A DNA stretch of 37,763 nt from a virus: the IMG/VR virus record IMGVR_UViG_3300032331_002003, positions 1-37,763 of that record; one strand, given 5' to 3'. Position numbers and translations under genes: made by a program. This document shows, in pieces, positions 17,911-24,889 of this stretch. Position 1 is the stretch's first letter. Each line of letters starts with the position of its first letter. The notes under the pieces were generated by a model, which was not told the origin of the DNA, did no database searches, and saw only the letters and a list, made by a program, of their open reading frames with translations.

Positions 17911-19155
17911 ATGGCAGACGGTCTTCTTGGCGATTGGTTTTCTGGCACAGGTGTATATGGCAACCCTAATGCGGTCGATCCGCAGACAGGTGTTCCTTAT
18001 GCCGATACCCGTGCAGCGCAACTCGGTGCTCTTGGCAATATCGGGTCACTTCTGATCGCTGCCGGTCAACCTATGACTGGTGCTCAACGTGCACAGCTTC
18101 TTGGTCAGATCGGGCCTCAGATCTCTGGTATGCAAACCGACATCTATAACGCTGCACAGCGTCGCTTGATGCAGTCACAGTTTGCTGAGAAGCAGGCAGA
18201 GTTGGCTGACACGTCAAAGATTCGCGATCTGATGAAAGACCCGACCGCATTCAAAGCGGCAACGGGTTACGATCTCGGTCAGTTCACTGGGTTAGGACCA
18301 AGTGAAATTGGTGCTGCGATTAAGCAGATCACAGTTTCAAAACTTACTCGTGATCCAACTCAGGCTGCGCTTTCAGAGGCACAGTTAAAGAAGACAATTC
18401 AGGATTTGGAAAAGCCAGAGACCAAAGAGGTTAATGGTGTTTTATACGAGTATAACAAGGCCGATAAGAAATGGGTTCCAGCGACTGCTGCTACCGAAGA
18501 AGGAAGGCCATTAACTCCTGACGAGTTAAAAAAATATGGTCTACCTTCAACCACATCTGCTAAGATGACAAAGACTGGGCCAGTTGTTCTTAACAAGCCT
18601 TCGATGAATGCACCGCAAGGGTTCTATTTCTCGCGTCAGCCGGGGACATTGTCGCCTGATGATCCGGGGGAACTGTTGCCAACTCCCGGTGGCCCAGCAA
18701 CACAACTTTCTTCAGAGATTGCCGGTAAGAAGGCAATTATTGATACGTTCTTTGATAGAGCACCAATGATTGATGAAGCCATTAAATCGGGTGCTTTTGC
18801 TGAGACAAACGTTACTGGGAGAATGGCGCTTGCTGCTAATGTCGGAGAGATGGGTGAAATTAACCGTATCTTCAAGCAGGGTGAAGATGCAATTCGCCGT
18901 ACATTAACTGGTGCTGGGATGGCTATTTCAGAAGCTAGTGATTACGCATCTCAATATCTTCCTTCTGCCGCTGATAGTGAATATACTATCAAGAAAAAAT
19001 ATGACGCAATGACTAAAACATTGAACAACATGCGTTCATCTATCACTCAAGGGCGTGGCGGTGTTCAAGATTTAACATCCGCAGTCACATCAAATCTACC
19101 AACTGCAAAGAAAAAATCAGACGAAGATTTGATTAACCAGTATCTAAACCAGTAA
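17911..19155 (+). CDS. Probable internal virion (ejection) protein
   Basis: The 414-residue protein is largely helical (Gln/Ala/Leu-rich, for example the run around IYNAAQRRLMQSQFAEKQAE near residue 77) with a Pro-rich linker at about 225-265 and a helical C-terminal domain containing ATNVTGRMAL-type segments. No enzymatic motif is visible. Its neighbours are the transglycosylase and a long Gly/Ala-rich protein, an order that matches P22-like ejection gene sets. The call is from context and composition. AGGAG (17900-17904) precedes the start. Confidence 0.62.
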   Translation: MADGLLGDWFSGTGVYGNPNAVDPQTGVPYADTRAAQLGALGNIGSLLIAAGQPMTGAQRAQLLGQIGPQISGMQTDIYNAAQRRLMQSQFAEKQAELADTSKIRDLMKDPTAFKAATGYDLGQFTGLGPSEIGAAIKQITVSKLTRDPTQAALSEAQLKKTIQDLEKPETKEVNGVLYEYNKADKKWVPATAATEEGRPLTPDELKKYGLPSTTSAKMTKTGPVVLNKPSMNAPQGFYFSRQPGTLSPDDPGELLPTPGGPATQLSSEIAGKKAIIDTFFDRAPMIDEAIKSGAFAETNVTGRMALAANVGEMGEINRIFKQGEDAIRRTLTGAGMAISEASDYASQYLPSAADSEYTIKKKYDAMTKTLNNMRSSITQGRGGVQDLTSAVTSNLPTAKKKSDEDLINQYLNQ

Positions 19156-19165
19156 GGTATCGCCA

Positions 19166-20941
19166 ATGGCTACTCTTGAGCAGGTAATGCAAGCACTTCG
19201 CAACGCTGATGCTTCAGGTAACACTGAAGATGCAAAGCGTCTTGCGAAGATTGCAAGTGAAATGCGTAAGGTTGCGCCAAAAACTGAGCCAGTTGTTCAG
19301 CAAATAGCACAACCTTCAGTTTCAGCTGAACAGCCAAAGGGAACCTACGTCCCAGAGATTGACCCGGCATCTGGCGCTGCAACTGGCGGAATGACGTTTG
19401 TACCAGAAGTGGCACCTATGCCGTACTCAGAGCAGGTCATGCGCTCTCTCTCGGCAATAGGAACTGGTGCTGATATTGCCGCTCGCACGTTAGCTTCAGG
19501 CGCGTCTTTAGGATACGCCGACAAACTTGCTGCTGCGATGTCATCTGGCGACTATGAAAAAAACCTTGCAGTTGAAAGAGCAAGGACAGAGCAAGCAAAA
19601 CAAGCATTAGGTCCATTCGGAACTCCGACTGAAGTTGCTGGCGGTATTGCAGGAACAGTCGCAATGGCACCTGTTTCAATCACTGCGCGTATGGCAGGAG
19701 CTGCTCCAACTTTAGCAAATCTTGCGAAGACAATAGTTGCAGGAGGAATTGAAGGTGCTGGTCTTGGAGCTTTAGAAGCCAAAGGTAGAGATCAAAATGT
19801 AGAAGCTGGTGCTGCTATGGGCGGAGCACTCGGAGCGGCTATTCCGGGCGTTCTTGGCGTTGCAAGCAGAGCAATTTCTCCGTTACGTCCTGCGCTTTCT
19901 ACGGCAGAGCAAAAGGCAGTTGATATTGCGTCGGCAAAAGGTATTCCACTTACTCCCGGTCAGCAAACACAGTTGCGTCCGTTGCGGTTTTTGGAAAGTC
20001 AGTTAGAGAACATATCTGGAATTTCACAGCGCCCAGCACAACAAGAGGCGGTAAACCGTGAAGTTGCAAAAACTTTTGGCGCGACTGCTACAGAGATTAC
20101 TCCGAAAGTTCTTGATGAGAGTTTCTCTCGTCTTGGAACCCAGTTTGACTCATTTACTCAGAATAAAACAATCGACACTGGTTCTGAATTTAAGAATGAA
20201 GTGCAACAGATTTTGAATGAGTATAGCCAAACTATTGATGCTAACATCAAGCCGATTTTAGTTAATCAGGCTAAAGGACTTCTTAAACTTGCTCCTCAAA
20301 CTTCAGGCGATGATTTGCAGAAAATCAGAAGCACGCTTGCTCGTCTTGAGAGAACCAAGAAAGAAGACCCAGAGCTAAACGCAGCTATTTCTCGCTTGCG
20401 TGACTCAGTAGATGACGCGATTGAACGGTCTCTTCCAGCAGAAGAAGCGGCAGGCCTTAGATCTGCGAGAGACCAATACCGCAACTTGAATATCGTATCT
20501 CAGTCAATTGGTACTGGGGCTGAAGCGCAAGCAGGAAACGTATCTCTTAAAAACATTGCTAACACTTTGTATAACAGAGACAGAGTTGGTTATGCGCGCG
20601 GTCGCGGTGGTGCGTTAGAAGAACTTTCGCGTGTTAGCGGTATTGTTGCAAACCCACCATCATCTGGAACGGCTGAAAGAACATTCCTACAAGGACTTCT
20701 ATCTCCGCAGACTATGGCACAAGGCGGCGGCGGTGCTGTTGGTTATTCACTTGGTGGAATACCGGGGGCGATGATCGGGTATCTCGGAACTCCTATCGCA
20801 GCTAACATGGCATACTATAACCCTGCTGTAAGAGGTTATCTGCTCAACCAAGCGGCAGCTCCGTTAGAGAGAGCGATACCATCTTTTACACGGTATGGAA
20901 CAATGGGCGGGTTATTAGCGACAGATAACTCGAAACGCTGA
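19166..20941 (+). CDS. Large internal virion (ejection) protein, membrane-active composition
   Basis: The 591-residue protein begins with a helical repeat-like segment (VMQALRNADASGNTEDAKRL) seen in many phage internal proteins. It then has two Gly/Ala-rich hydrophobic stretches, at about residues 170-245 and 515-560 (GGAVGYSLGGIPGAMIGYLG), separated by a charged helical domain. Stretches of this kind are found in ejectosome proteins that line a channel across the cell envelope. No catalytic motif is visible. Its stop abuts the HNH gene start without any gap. Confidence 0.65.
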   Translation: MATLEQVMQALRNADASGNTEDAKRLAKIASEMRKVAPKTEPVVQQIAQPSVSAEQPKGTYVPEIDPASGAATGGMTFVPEVAPMPYSEQVMRSLSAIGTGADIAARTLASGASLGYADKLAAAMSSGDYEKNLAVERARTEQAKQALGPFGTPTEVAGGIAGTVAMAPVSITARMAGAAPTLANLAKTIVAGGIEGAGLGALEAKGRDQNVEAGAAMGGALGAAIPGVLGVASRAISPLRPALSTAEQKAVDIASAKGIPLTPGQQTQLRPLRFLESQLENISGISQRPAQQEAVNREVAKTFGATATEITPKVLDESFSRLGTQFDSFTQNKTIDTGSEFKNEVQQILNEYSQTIDANIKPILVNQAKGLLKLAPQTSGDDLQKIRSTLARLERTKKEDPELNAAISRLRDSVDDAIERSLPAEEAAGLRSARDQYRNLNIVSQSIGTGAEAQAGNVSLKNIANTLYNRDRVGYARGRGGALEELSRVSGIVANPPSSGTAERTFLQGLLSPQTMAQGGGGAVGYSLGGIPGAMIGYLGTPIAANMAYYNPAVRGYLLNQAAAPLERAIPSFTRYGTMGGLLATDNSKR

Positions 20942-21430
20942 TTGGTAAAGCAGGCATACGATATCCTCGACATCGCTCGGTTCTATTCGAAGGTTGATGT
21001 TGGGAAGAAGCACGAGTGCTGGCTCGTGAACGGTATTCACGTCGATAAATTCGGGTATGGCTGCTTTACTCTTTCAGGTGTGCAGATAAGAGCGCATCGT
21101 TTCTCGTATCAGGTATTTAACGGCGAGATCGGCGATGGGCTAGTCGTGCGGCACAAGTGCGATACGCCGCTGTGCGTGAACCCGTATCACCTTGAGACTG
21201 GCACCGTCGCTGACAACGTCATGGATCGAGTGATTCGCGGTCGGTCGGCATTCGGTGAGCGCAACGGCAAAGCGAAGCTGACAGCAGAATTAGTGAAAAA
21301 GATTTTCTATGATGAGCGCTCTTATCCAGTGATCTGCGCCGAGTATGGTCTCAACAAGTCCACCGTATCCCAGATCAAGGTTGGCAAGACGTGGTCTCAC
21401 GTGACCGGCAAGAAGTACATAAAACGCTGA
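20942..21430 (+). CDS. HNH endonuclease with C-terminal helix-turn-helix
   Basis: The 162-residue protein has the HNH_3 core (AHRFSYQVFNG near residue 54, then VVRHKCDTPLCVNPYHLETG near 74-93), with His, Asn and His positions intact. A C-terminal recognition segment follows (GKAKLTAELVKKIFYD, then YGLNKSTVSQIKVGKTW), of the type seen in free-standing homing endonucleases. It starts at TTG 20942, the base after the stop of the ejection gene; no ATG is near. It lies just before the late terminator, at a block boundary. It could be a mobile homing enzyme or could help packaging; position and family favour a mobile gene. Confidence 0.85.
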   Translation: MVKQAYDILDIARFYSKVDVGKKHECWLVNGIHVDKFGYGCFTLSGVQIRAHRFSYQVFNGEIGDGLVVRHKCDTPLCVNPYHLETGTVADNVMDRVIRGRSAFGERNGKAKLTAELVKKIFYDERSYPVICAEYGLNKSTVSQIKVGKTWSHVTGKKYIKR

Positions 21431-21492
21431 TTTATGCTATTATCTGAACGCGTTGAGCCTTGCTCCGCGCTGCTCTTCCTCCCTAGGGCAGC

Positions 21493-21531
21493 GGCCCCTG
21501 CGTCTCCCATCAGGCGTGGGGGCCACTTTTT
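21493..21531 (+). terminator. Strong terminator at the end of the late block
   Basis: Bases 21493-21505 pair with 21512-21524 in a 13-position stem that contains a few G-T pairs, closing a 6-base loop, followed by ACTTTTT. It ends the long virion block and separates it from the replication block, which begins about 100 bases on. Confidence 0.88.
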
Positions 21532-21535
21532 AGAG

Positions 21536-21580
21536 TTATCCACAGGTTTGTTAAACAGGTGTTGCATATAAAAAAATATA
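21536..21580 (+). promoter_or_regulatory. Perfect DnaA box next to an AT-rich stretch
   Basis: TTATCCACA at 21536-21544 is the consensus DnaA box. It is followed by TTTGTTAAACAGG and then an AT-rich run from about 21566 to 21580 (21 bases with almost only A/T). No clean sigma70 pair could be fitted here: TATGAT is present but lacks a -35 at a sensible distance. The site lies 200 bases upstream of a gene for a protein with a DnaA-type DNA-binding domain, so it may be a replication start, an autoregulatory site, or both. Confidence 0.6.
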
Positions 21581-21635
21581 TGATACGGTCTCAGAAATCA
21601 GCGATGGGGCTGAGTAACACGGAGACACGGAAACT

Positions 21636-21749
21636 ATGTCAGAGCCAGATCCGCGCGTCGTAAGATTCCTAATAAATTTACTTGCGATGTGCCTATTCTC
21701 GATTATCGTATTCGGTCTAGCTTATATCGTTGATGGGTATGTGCAATGA
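21636..21749 (+). CDS. 37-residue single-span membrane protein
   Basis: A short open frame starts at ATG 21636 and ends in TGA overlapping the next gene's ATG (ATGA), which strongly suggests that it is translated and coupled. The product has a short charged N-terminus (SEPDPRVVR) and one hydrophobic segment, residues 10-32. The leader carries the sequence ACACGGAGACACGGAAA, similar to leaders of the minus-strand genes. It is the first gene of the replication block. Function unknown. Confidence 0.65.
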   Translation: MSEPDPRVVRFLINLLAMCLFSIIVFGLAYIVDGYVQ

Positions 21750-22216
21750 CCAGCGTTGATTGGAGATCGCATTACAAAGACGTGCGACAGAGACTTCGTG
21801 CTGCACCGCAGCATAACTTTGTCAGAGCACAGTTAAGGGAGCTACCTGCACCACAGCCTGAGCCAGAACCTGTACAGGAAGAGGTACAAGTCGAAGAAGG
21901 ACCGGCACCGCTTCCGCCATTGCTTGCAAGGCAATTCAGCGAAGCACATGAGCTTCTCCGCGCAGCTAAGATCACGGTTGTACCACGGTGGAAAGAAATT
22001 CTGAGGGAGACATGCGCCAAGTACAAGATTCACCCGGAAGAAGTTCTTGGAAAATCGCGAGAGTCGCCTTTGATATATTGCAGAAGGGAAGTCTACTACC
22101 GACTGAGGACAGAGTTAGGGATGAGTCTGAATCAGATCGGACTAAAGCTGAACAAGGATCACACGAGCGTACTGCACGGTGTGAGGGAATACGCAAAAGC
22201 ACTAGGGAAGCAATGA
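21746..22216 (+). CDS. DnaA domain IV-like DNA-binding protein
   Basis: The 156-residue protein has a basic N-terminal helix, a Pro/Glu linker (residues 34-58), and a C-terminal region (about 80-152) matching the DnaA DNA-binding domain. It shows a helix with ILRETCAKYKIHPEEVLGKS, then RREVYYRLRTELGMSLNQIG, and the signature KDHTSVLHGV at 137-146 (DnaA has DHTTV). There is no AAA+ ATPase part, so it cannot act like full DnaA. It could guide the host replication machinery to DnaA boxes, compete with host DnaA, or act as a repressor. Two perfect DnaA boxes occur in the window, one 200 bases upstream. Confidence 0.82.
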   Translation: MTSVDWRSHYKDVRQRLRAAPQHNFVRAQLRELPAPQPEPEPVQEEVQVEEGPAPLPPLLARQFSEAHELLRAAKITVVPRWKEILRETCAKYKIHPEEVLGKSRESPLIYCRREVYYRLRTELGMSLNQIGLKLNKDHTSVLHGVREYAKALGKQ

Positions 22217-22572
22217 TGGACCACAGAGATGTACTTAAAGAAGCACAGTCGCTTCTATCGCAACGCGGCAATAGCTATGGTGAAGCGCAGTTAAACTTTG
22301 AACGAGCAGCGACACTGATGAGCGTGCTTTCAGGTAAAACTGTCACGGCATACGATATGTCGTTGGCGATGCTTGCGATCAAACTATCACGTCTTGCTCA
22401 TAGTCCAGATCATCATGACTCATGGGTAGACGGTATTAACTACATGGCATTCTGTGCAGAGTTCACAGGAAGAGACGCACCAGATGCTGTGCTTGAACTA
22501 TCACTAAAGCGCGTACAGTCGAACTTAAACGAAGCAATCAGGGGAGAGAGCAATGGTGGAAGTAAGACCTGA
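22213..22572 (+). CDS. DUF6378 (MazG-like dNTP pyrophosphohydrolase) protein
   Basis: ATG 22213 overlaps the preceding stop (ATGA). The 119-residue helical protein has LKEAQSLLSQRGNSYGEAQL near the N-terminus and then MLAIKLSRLAHSPDHHDSWVDGINYMAFC at about 50-80. The Asp/His-rich pattern followed by a second helix with DGINY is typical of DUF6378, proposed as all-alpha NTP pyrophosphohydrolases (dATP/dGTP). In a phage replication block this would shape the nucleotide pool or guard against host defence nucleotides, an inference. Confidence 0.75.
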   Translation: MMDHRDVLKEAQSLLSQRGNSYGEAQLNFERAATLMSVLSGKTVTAYDMSLAMLAIKLSRLAHSPDHHDSWVDGINYMAFCAEFTGRDAPDAVLELSLKRVQSNLNEAIRGESNGGSKT

Positions 22573-22756
22573 CGGACCAAACGAATACGTGATTCTCAGA
22601 GATCACTCTATCGCTGGGTGGGTGCATCTCGCAAACGACAAGAAATACCGTGCGCTGACAGTTGACGGTCATCTCACACATCATTGGACACTCACATCAG
22701 CACTCTCAGCAGTAGCGGATGACGCAGAGGACATCGAAGTACATGCGACTCGATAA
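22553..22756 (+). CDS. Small unknown protein
   Basis: The 67-residue protein starts at ATG 22553 with GGGGAGAG nine bases upstream, inside the end of the previous gene. Composition suggests a mixed strand-helix fold (EYVILRDHSIAGWVHLAND, then LTHHWTLTSALSAV). Its end overlaps the nuclease gene by 14 bases. I do not recognise the family. Confidence 0.6.
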   Translation: MVEVRPDGPNEYVILRDHSIAGWVHLANDKKYRALTVDGHLTHHWTLTSALSAVADDAEDIEVHATR

Positions 22757-23537
22757 CGTACCAGCATCAGAGTATCACTCTTGGGATGCACTCTCAGCTT
22801 CAGGCGCAAAGCAGTTGCTGAGATCACCGGCACACTATCTCGCAGCGAAAGAAGTGCAGCGTGATCCAACACCGGCAATGAAATTTGGCACACTCGTTCA
22901 CGCAATGGTGTTAGAGCCAGACACAGTGGACACTGACTTCGCAGCGATGCCGAAAGTCGATAAGCGCACCACAGCAGGCAAACAGCAAGCTGAACTCTTT
23001 GCAGTGACAAACGCGGGTAAAGTGATCGTTGATATGGATGACTTTCAACGCGCGCAGAGGACCGCAGATGCAGTGCGATCACATCATCTCTATAACGATC
23101 TATTGAAAGGCGCGAGTGTCGAGCAATCGTTCCGGTGGGATCAACACGGTGTACCGTGCAAGGCTCGCATGGACGCGATACAGGGCGATCTCATAGTGGA
23201 CCTGAAGACAACGCAAGACGCGTCGCCTGATGGTTTTGCTAAAACGATGGCAGGGCTGAAGTACTACGTGCAAGCGGCCCATTATCTCGACGGGTTCGCC
23301 CGTGTCACTGGCACCGAGCAGCGCAACTTCATCTTCGTCGTAGTAGAGACAGAAGCGCCATTCGCCATTGGCATATACGAACTCGACTTCGTGGCGCTCG
23401 AAGCTGGTCGCCAAAAGATGGCTCTTGCAGCCGAAGCCTATAAAGCAACGAAGAGCGCGACAGCGTGGAAGGGTTACTCGCCCGACATTGTCACTCTCTC
23501 TGTTCCGGGATGGGTGGCAGGTGAAGTAAATGGATGA
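22743..23537 (+). CDS. PDDEXK exonuclease (RecE/Cas4-like, DUF3799)
   Basis: From ATG 22743 the protein has 264 residues; an in-frame ATG at 22719 would add eight but has a poorer ribosome site. The N-terminus (ASEYHSWDALSASGAKQLL) and KFGTLVHAMVLEPD at 47-60 are typical of the exodeoxyribonuclease VIII-like family. The active site is formed by Asp144 (ARMDAI) and the motif VDLKTT (Asp153, Lys155), with the QxxxY helix YYVQAAHYLDG at 174-184. It would resect DNA ends for recombination. It stands near the RuvC-like and SSB-like genes. No single-strand annealing protein is evident next to it. Confidence 0.85.
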   Translation: MRLDNVPASEYHSWDALSASGAKQLLRSPAHYLAAKEVQRDPTPAMKFGTLVHAMVLEPDTVDTDFAAMPKVDKRTTAGKQQAELFAVTNAGKVIVDMDDFQRAQRTADAVRSHHLYNDLLKGASVEQSFRWDQHGVPCKARMDAIQGDLIVDLKTTQDASPDGFAKTMAGLKYYVQAAHYLDGFARVTGTEQRNFIFVVVETEAPFAIGIYELDFVALEAGRQKMALAAEAYKATKSATAWKGYSPDIVTLSVPGWVAGEVNG

Positions 23538-23736
23538 GATCATCGACGAGTTAGAGAGTGTCCGCATCACTGCTGGCATGAGCACGAGGGAGCTGTCATC
23601 TCGCGCCGGTCTTACTCCGAGTCATTGGTGGCAGATATCGCGCAAGACCAGATCAGCGAACTTTGACACGCTGATGCGAATAGCAAAGGTGCTTGGCTAT
23701 ACCATTGTCGCGATACCAGTGCCGGTGACAGAATGA
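23530..23736 (+). CDS. Small XRE-type helix-turn-helix protein
   Basis: The 68-residue protein contains one complete XRE-like HTH: RITAGMSTRELSSRAGLTPSHWWQI (residues about 12-36) and FDTLMRIAKVLGYTIVAIP. It overlaps the nuclease end by 8 bases and the next start by 4. A role as transcription regulator of the replication block is plausible; it is too small for a classical CI-like repressor with a dimerisation domain. Confidence 0.75.
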   Translation: MDEIIDELESVRITAGMSTRELSSRAGLTPSHWWQISRKTRSANFDTLMRIAKVLGYTIVAIPVPVTE

Positions 23737-24206
23737 AGATCTGCGGCATCGATCCGGGAGCAAGCGGAGCAATCGCGATACTCGATATCGAAAAAGGATA
23801 TCTGTCAGTGATTGATATGCCGGTCCACGCGGTCGAGCGCAACGGAAAGAAGAAAAACGAAATCTCAGCGCAGATACTGGCTCGCTATCTCGAAGACGAG
23901 AAACCGGATCACGTATGGGTTGAGAGAGTCGGTGCAATGCCGGGACAGGGCGTCAGCTCGATGTATCAGTTTGGCAGAAGCGTCGGCACAGTCGAAGGAA
24001 TAGTTGCAGCACTACGTCTCCCTATCTCGTATGTCACGCCGCAGAAGTGGCAGAAGGCATCAGGTATGCGAGCAGGTAAAGACGGATCACGGCAACGAGC
24101 ACAGGAACTTTTTCCTACATTCGCCCAACACTTCAGCAGAGTGAAGGACAACGGAAGAAGTGACGCTGCGCTCATCGCTTGGTTTGGTGCGACACAGGAA
24201 CCCTAA
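23733..24206 (+). CDS. RuvC-like Holliday-junction resolvase
   Basis: The 157-residue protein has an RNase H-like fold with ICGIDPGASGAIAI at 3-16 (catalytic Asp7), VWVERVGAMPGQG at 61-73 (Glu64) and a C-terminal DNGRSDAALIAWFG at 139-152 (Asp139 and Asp144). It matches the length of phage RuvC family members. It would cut four-way junctions formed during recombination-dependent replication and before packaging. It belongs to the tightly overlapping operon 21636-24206. Confidence 0.88.
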   Translation: MKICGIDPGASGAIAILDIEKGYLSVIDMPVHAVERNGKKKNEISAQILARYLEDEKPDHVWVERVGAMPGQGVSSMYQFGRSVGTVEGIVAALRLPISYVTPQKWQKASGMRAGKDGSRQRAQELFPTFAQHFSRVKDNGRSDAALIAWFGATQEP

Positions 24207-24250
24207 TGAGAGAGGGATTACTCTCATCCGACATGGTCACGGTCTGACCA
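24206..24250 (+). promoter_or_regulatory. Two successive small hairpins upstream of the SSB-like gene
   Basis: ATGAGAG (24206-24212) pairs with CTCTCAT (24221-24227), and TGGTCA (24234-24239) with TGACCA (24245-24250). Neither has a T run, so these are not classical terminators. They could be an operator pair or an mRNA element controlling the SSB-like gene, whose GAAGGAG ribosome site begins 16 bases on. Confidence 0.5.
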
Positions 24251-24274
24251 ATCAGTAACTCTGAAGGAGTAACA

Positions 24275-24814
24275 ATGTTGAACTTTCCACAGCAAGCATC
24301 AGGCAAACCTTGGGCGCGTCTCGATGCACGTACAGGCATTCTATTTGTGTCATCGGCAGATGGGGAAAAGACGCCGGTCGACATGAAAGGGAAAGTATTC
24401 GGGTTAGACATCGCTAACGCTACACAGGGCTGGCTCATGGTGGGCGCAGCAGGTGTTGACTGGCAAGAGGTCAACGGTGCATGGGGCAACCCACCATCGC
24501 CAGACCATAAGCCCGGCGTGGATGTCACGATCTACTCAAAGGATGCGTCATTCGGGGACGCGCCTTTCCGTAGTGCTCGTGGCAACTCCAGAGCGTGGAC
24601 CCAATTCGTTGCAGATGTTGCGAAGAAGGCAGGAGCGATCCCAGCCGGTAAACTCGCAACGCTGAAGGTTGATGCGGTCAAGGCGATCAAGGTCGGTCAG
24701 GGCACATCTGTGCAGATCGACTTTACGCTTGCACCGAAAGAGAAGTGGTTCTCGGCTGAAGAGGCAGCATCTCCTGCACCTGCAGCAGCACCAGACTCGG
24801 ATGACGAGTTCTAA
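24275..24814 (+). CDS. Single-stranded DNA-binding protein (gp2.5-type)
   Basis: The 179-residue protein has a beta-rich core and ends in a Pro/Ala linker and an acidic tail with terminal aromatic residue, DSDDEF. This ending is shared by SSB and T7 gp2.5-like proteins, in which the tail recruits replication enzymes. The gene has its own good ribosome site and lies between the RuvC-like and primase-helicase genes, where SSBs are often found. No sequence-level family name can be fixed by eye, so the assignment relies on tail, size and context. Confidence 0.72.
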   Translation: MLNFPQQASGKPWARLDARTGILFVSSADGEKTPVDMKGKVFGLDIANATQGWLMVGAAGVDWQEVNGAWGNPPSPDHKPGVDVTIYSKDASFGDAPFRSARGNSRAWTQFVADVAKKAGAIPAGKLATLKVDAVKAIKVGQGTSVQIDFTLAPKEKWFSAEEAASPAPAAAPDSDDEF

Positions 24815-24824
24815 GTAAAAGAAA

Positions 24825-24857
24825 CCCCCGTACCGGAACCCAAAACCGATACGGGGG
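24825..24857 (+). other. Strong hairpin between SSB-like and primase-helicase genes
   Basis: CCCCCGTA (24825-24832) pairs with TACGGGGG (24850-24857), and CGG (24834-24836) with CCG (24846-24848). There is no T run after it on the plus strand. On the minus strand it is followed by TTTCTTTT, so it could terminate minus-strand transcripts. On the plus strand it may stabilise or partly attenuate the mRNA. Confidence 0.55.
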
Positions 24858-24889
24858 ATACTCTAACAAGAACAACAACGGAGATTGCT

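Noticed and set aside
21545-21635. Promoter in front of the replication block
   Set aside because: TATGAT and TATAAA-like words are present, but no -35 word at 16-18 bases could be fitted, so it was kept only as an AT-rich region.
23530-23736. HTH protein as a lysogeny repressor
   Set aside because: With 68 residues it has only the DNA-binding domain and sits inside the replication operon, not opposite a Cro-like gene.
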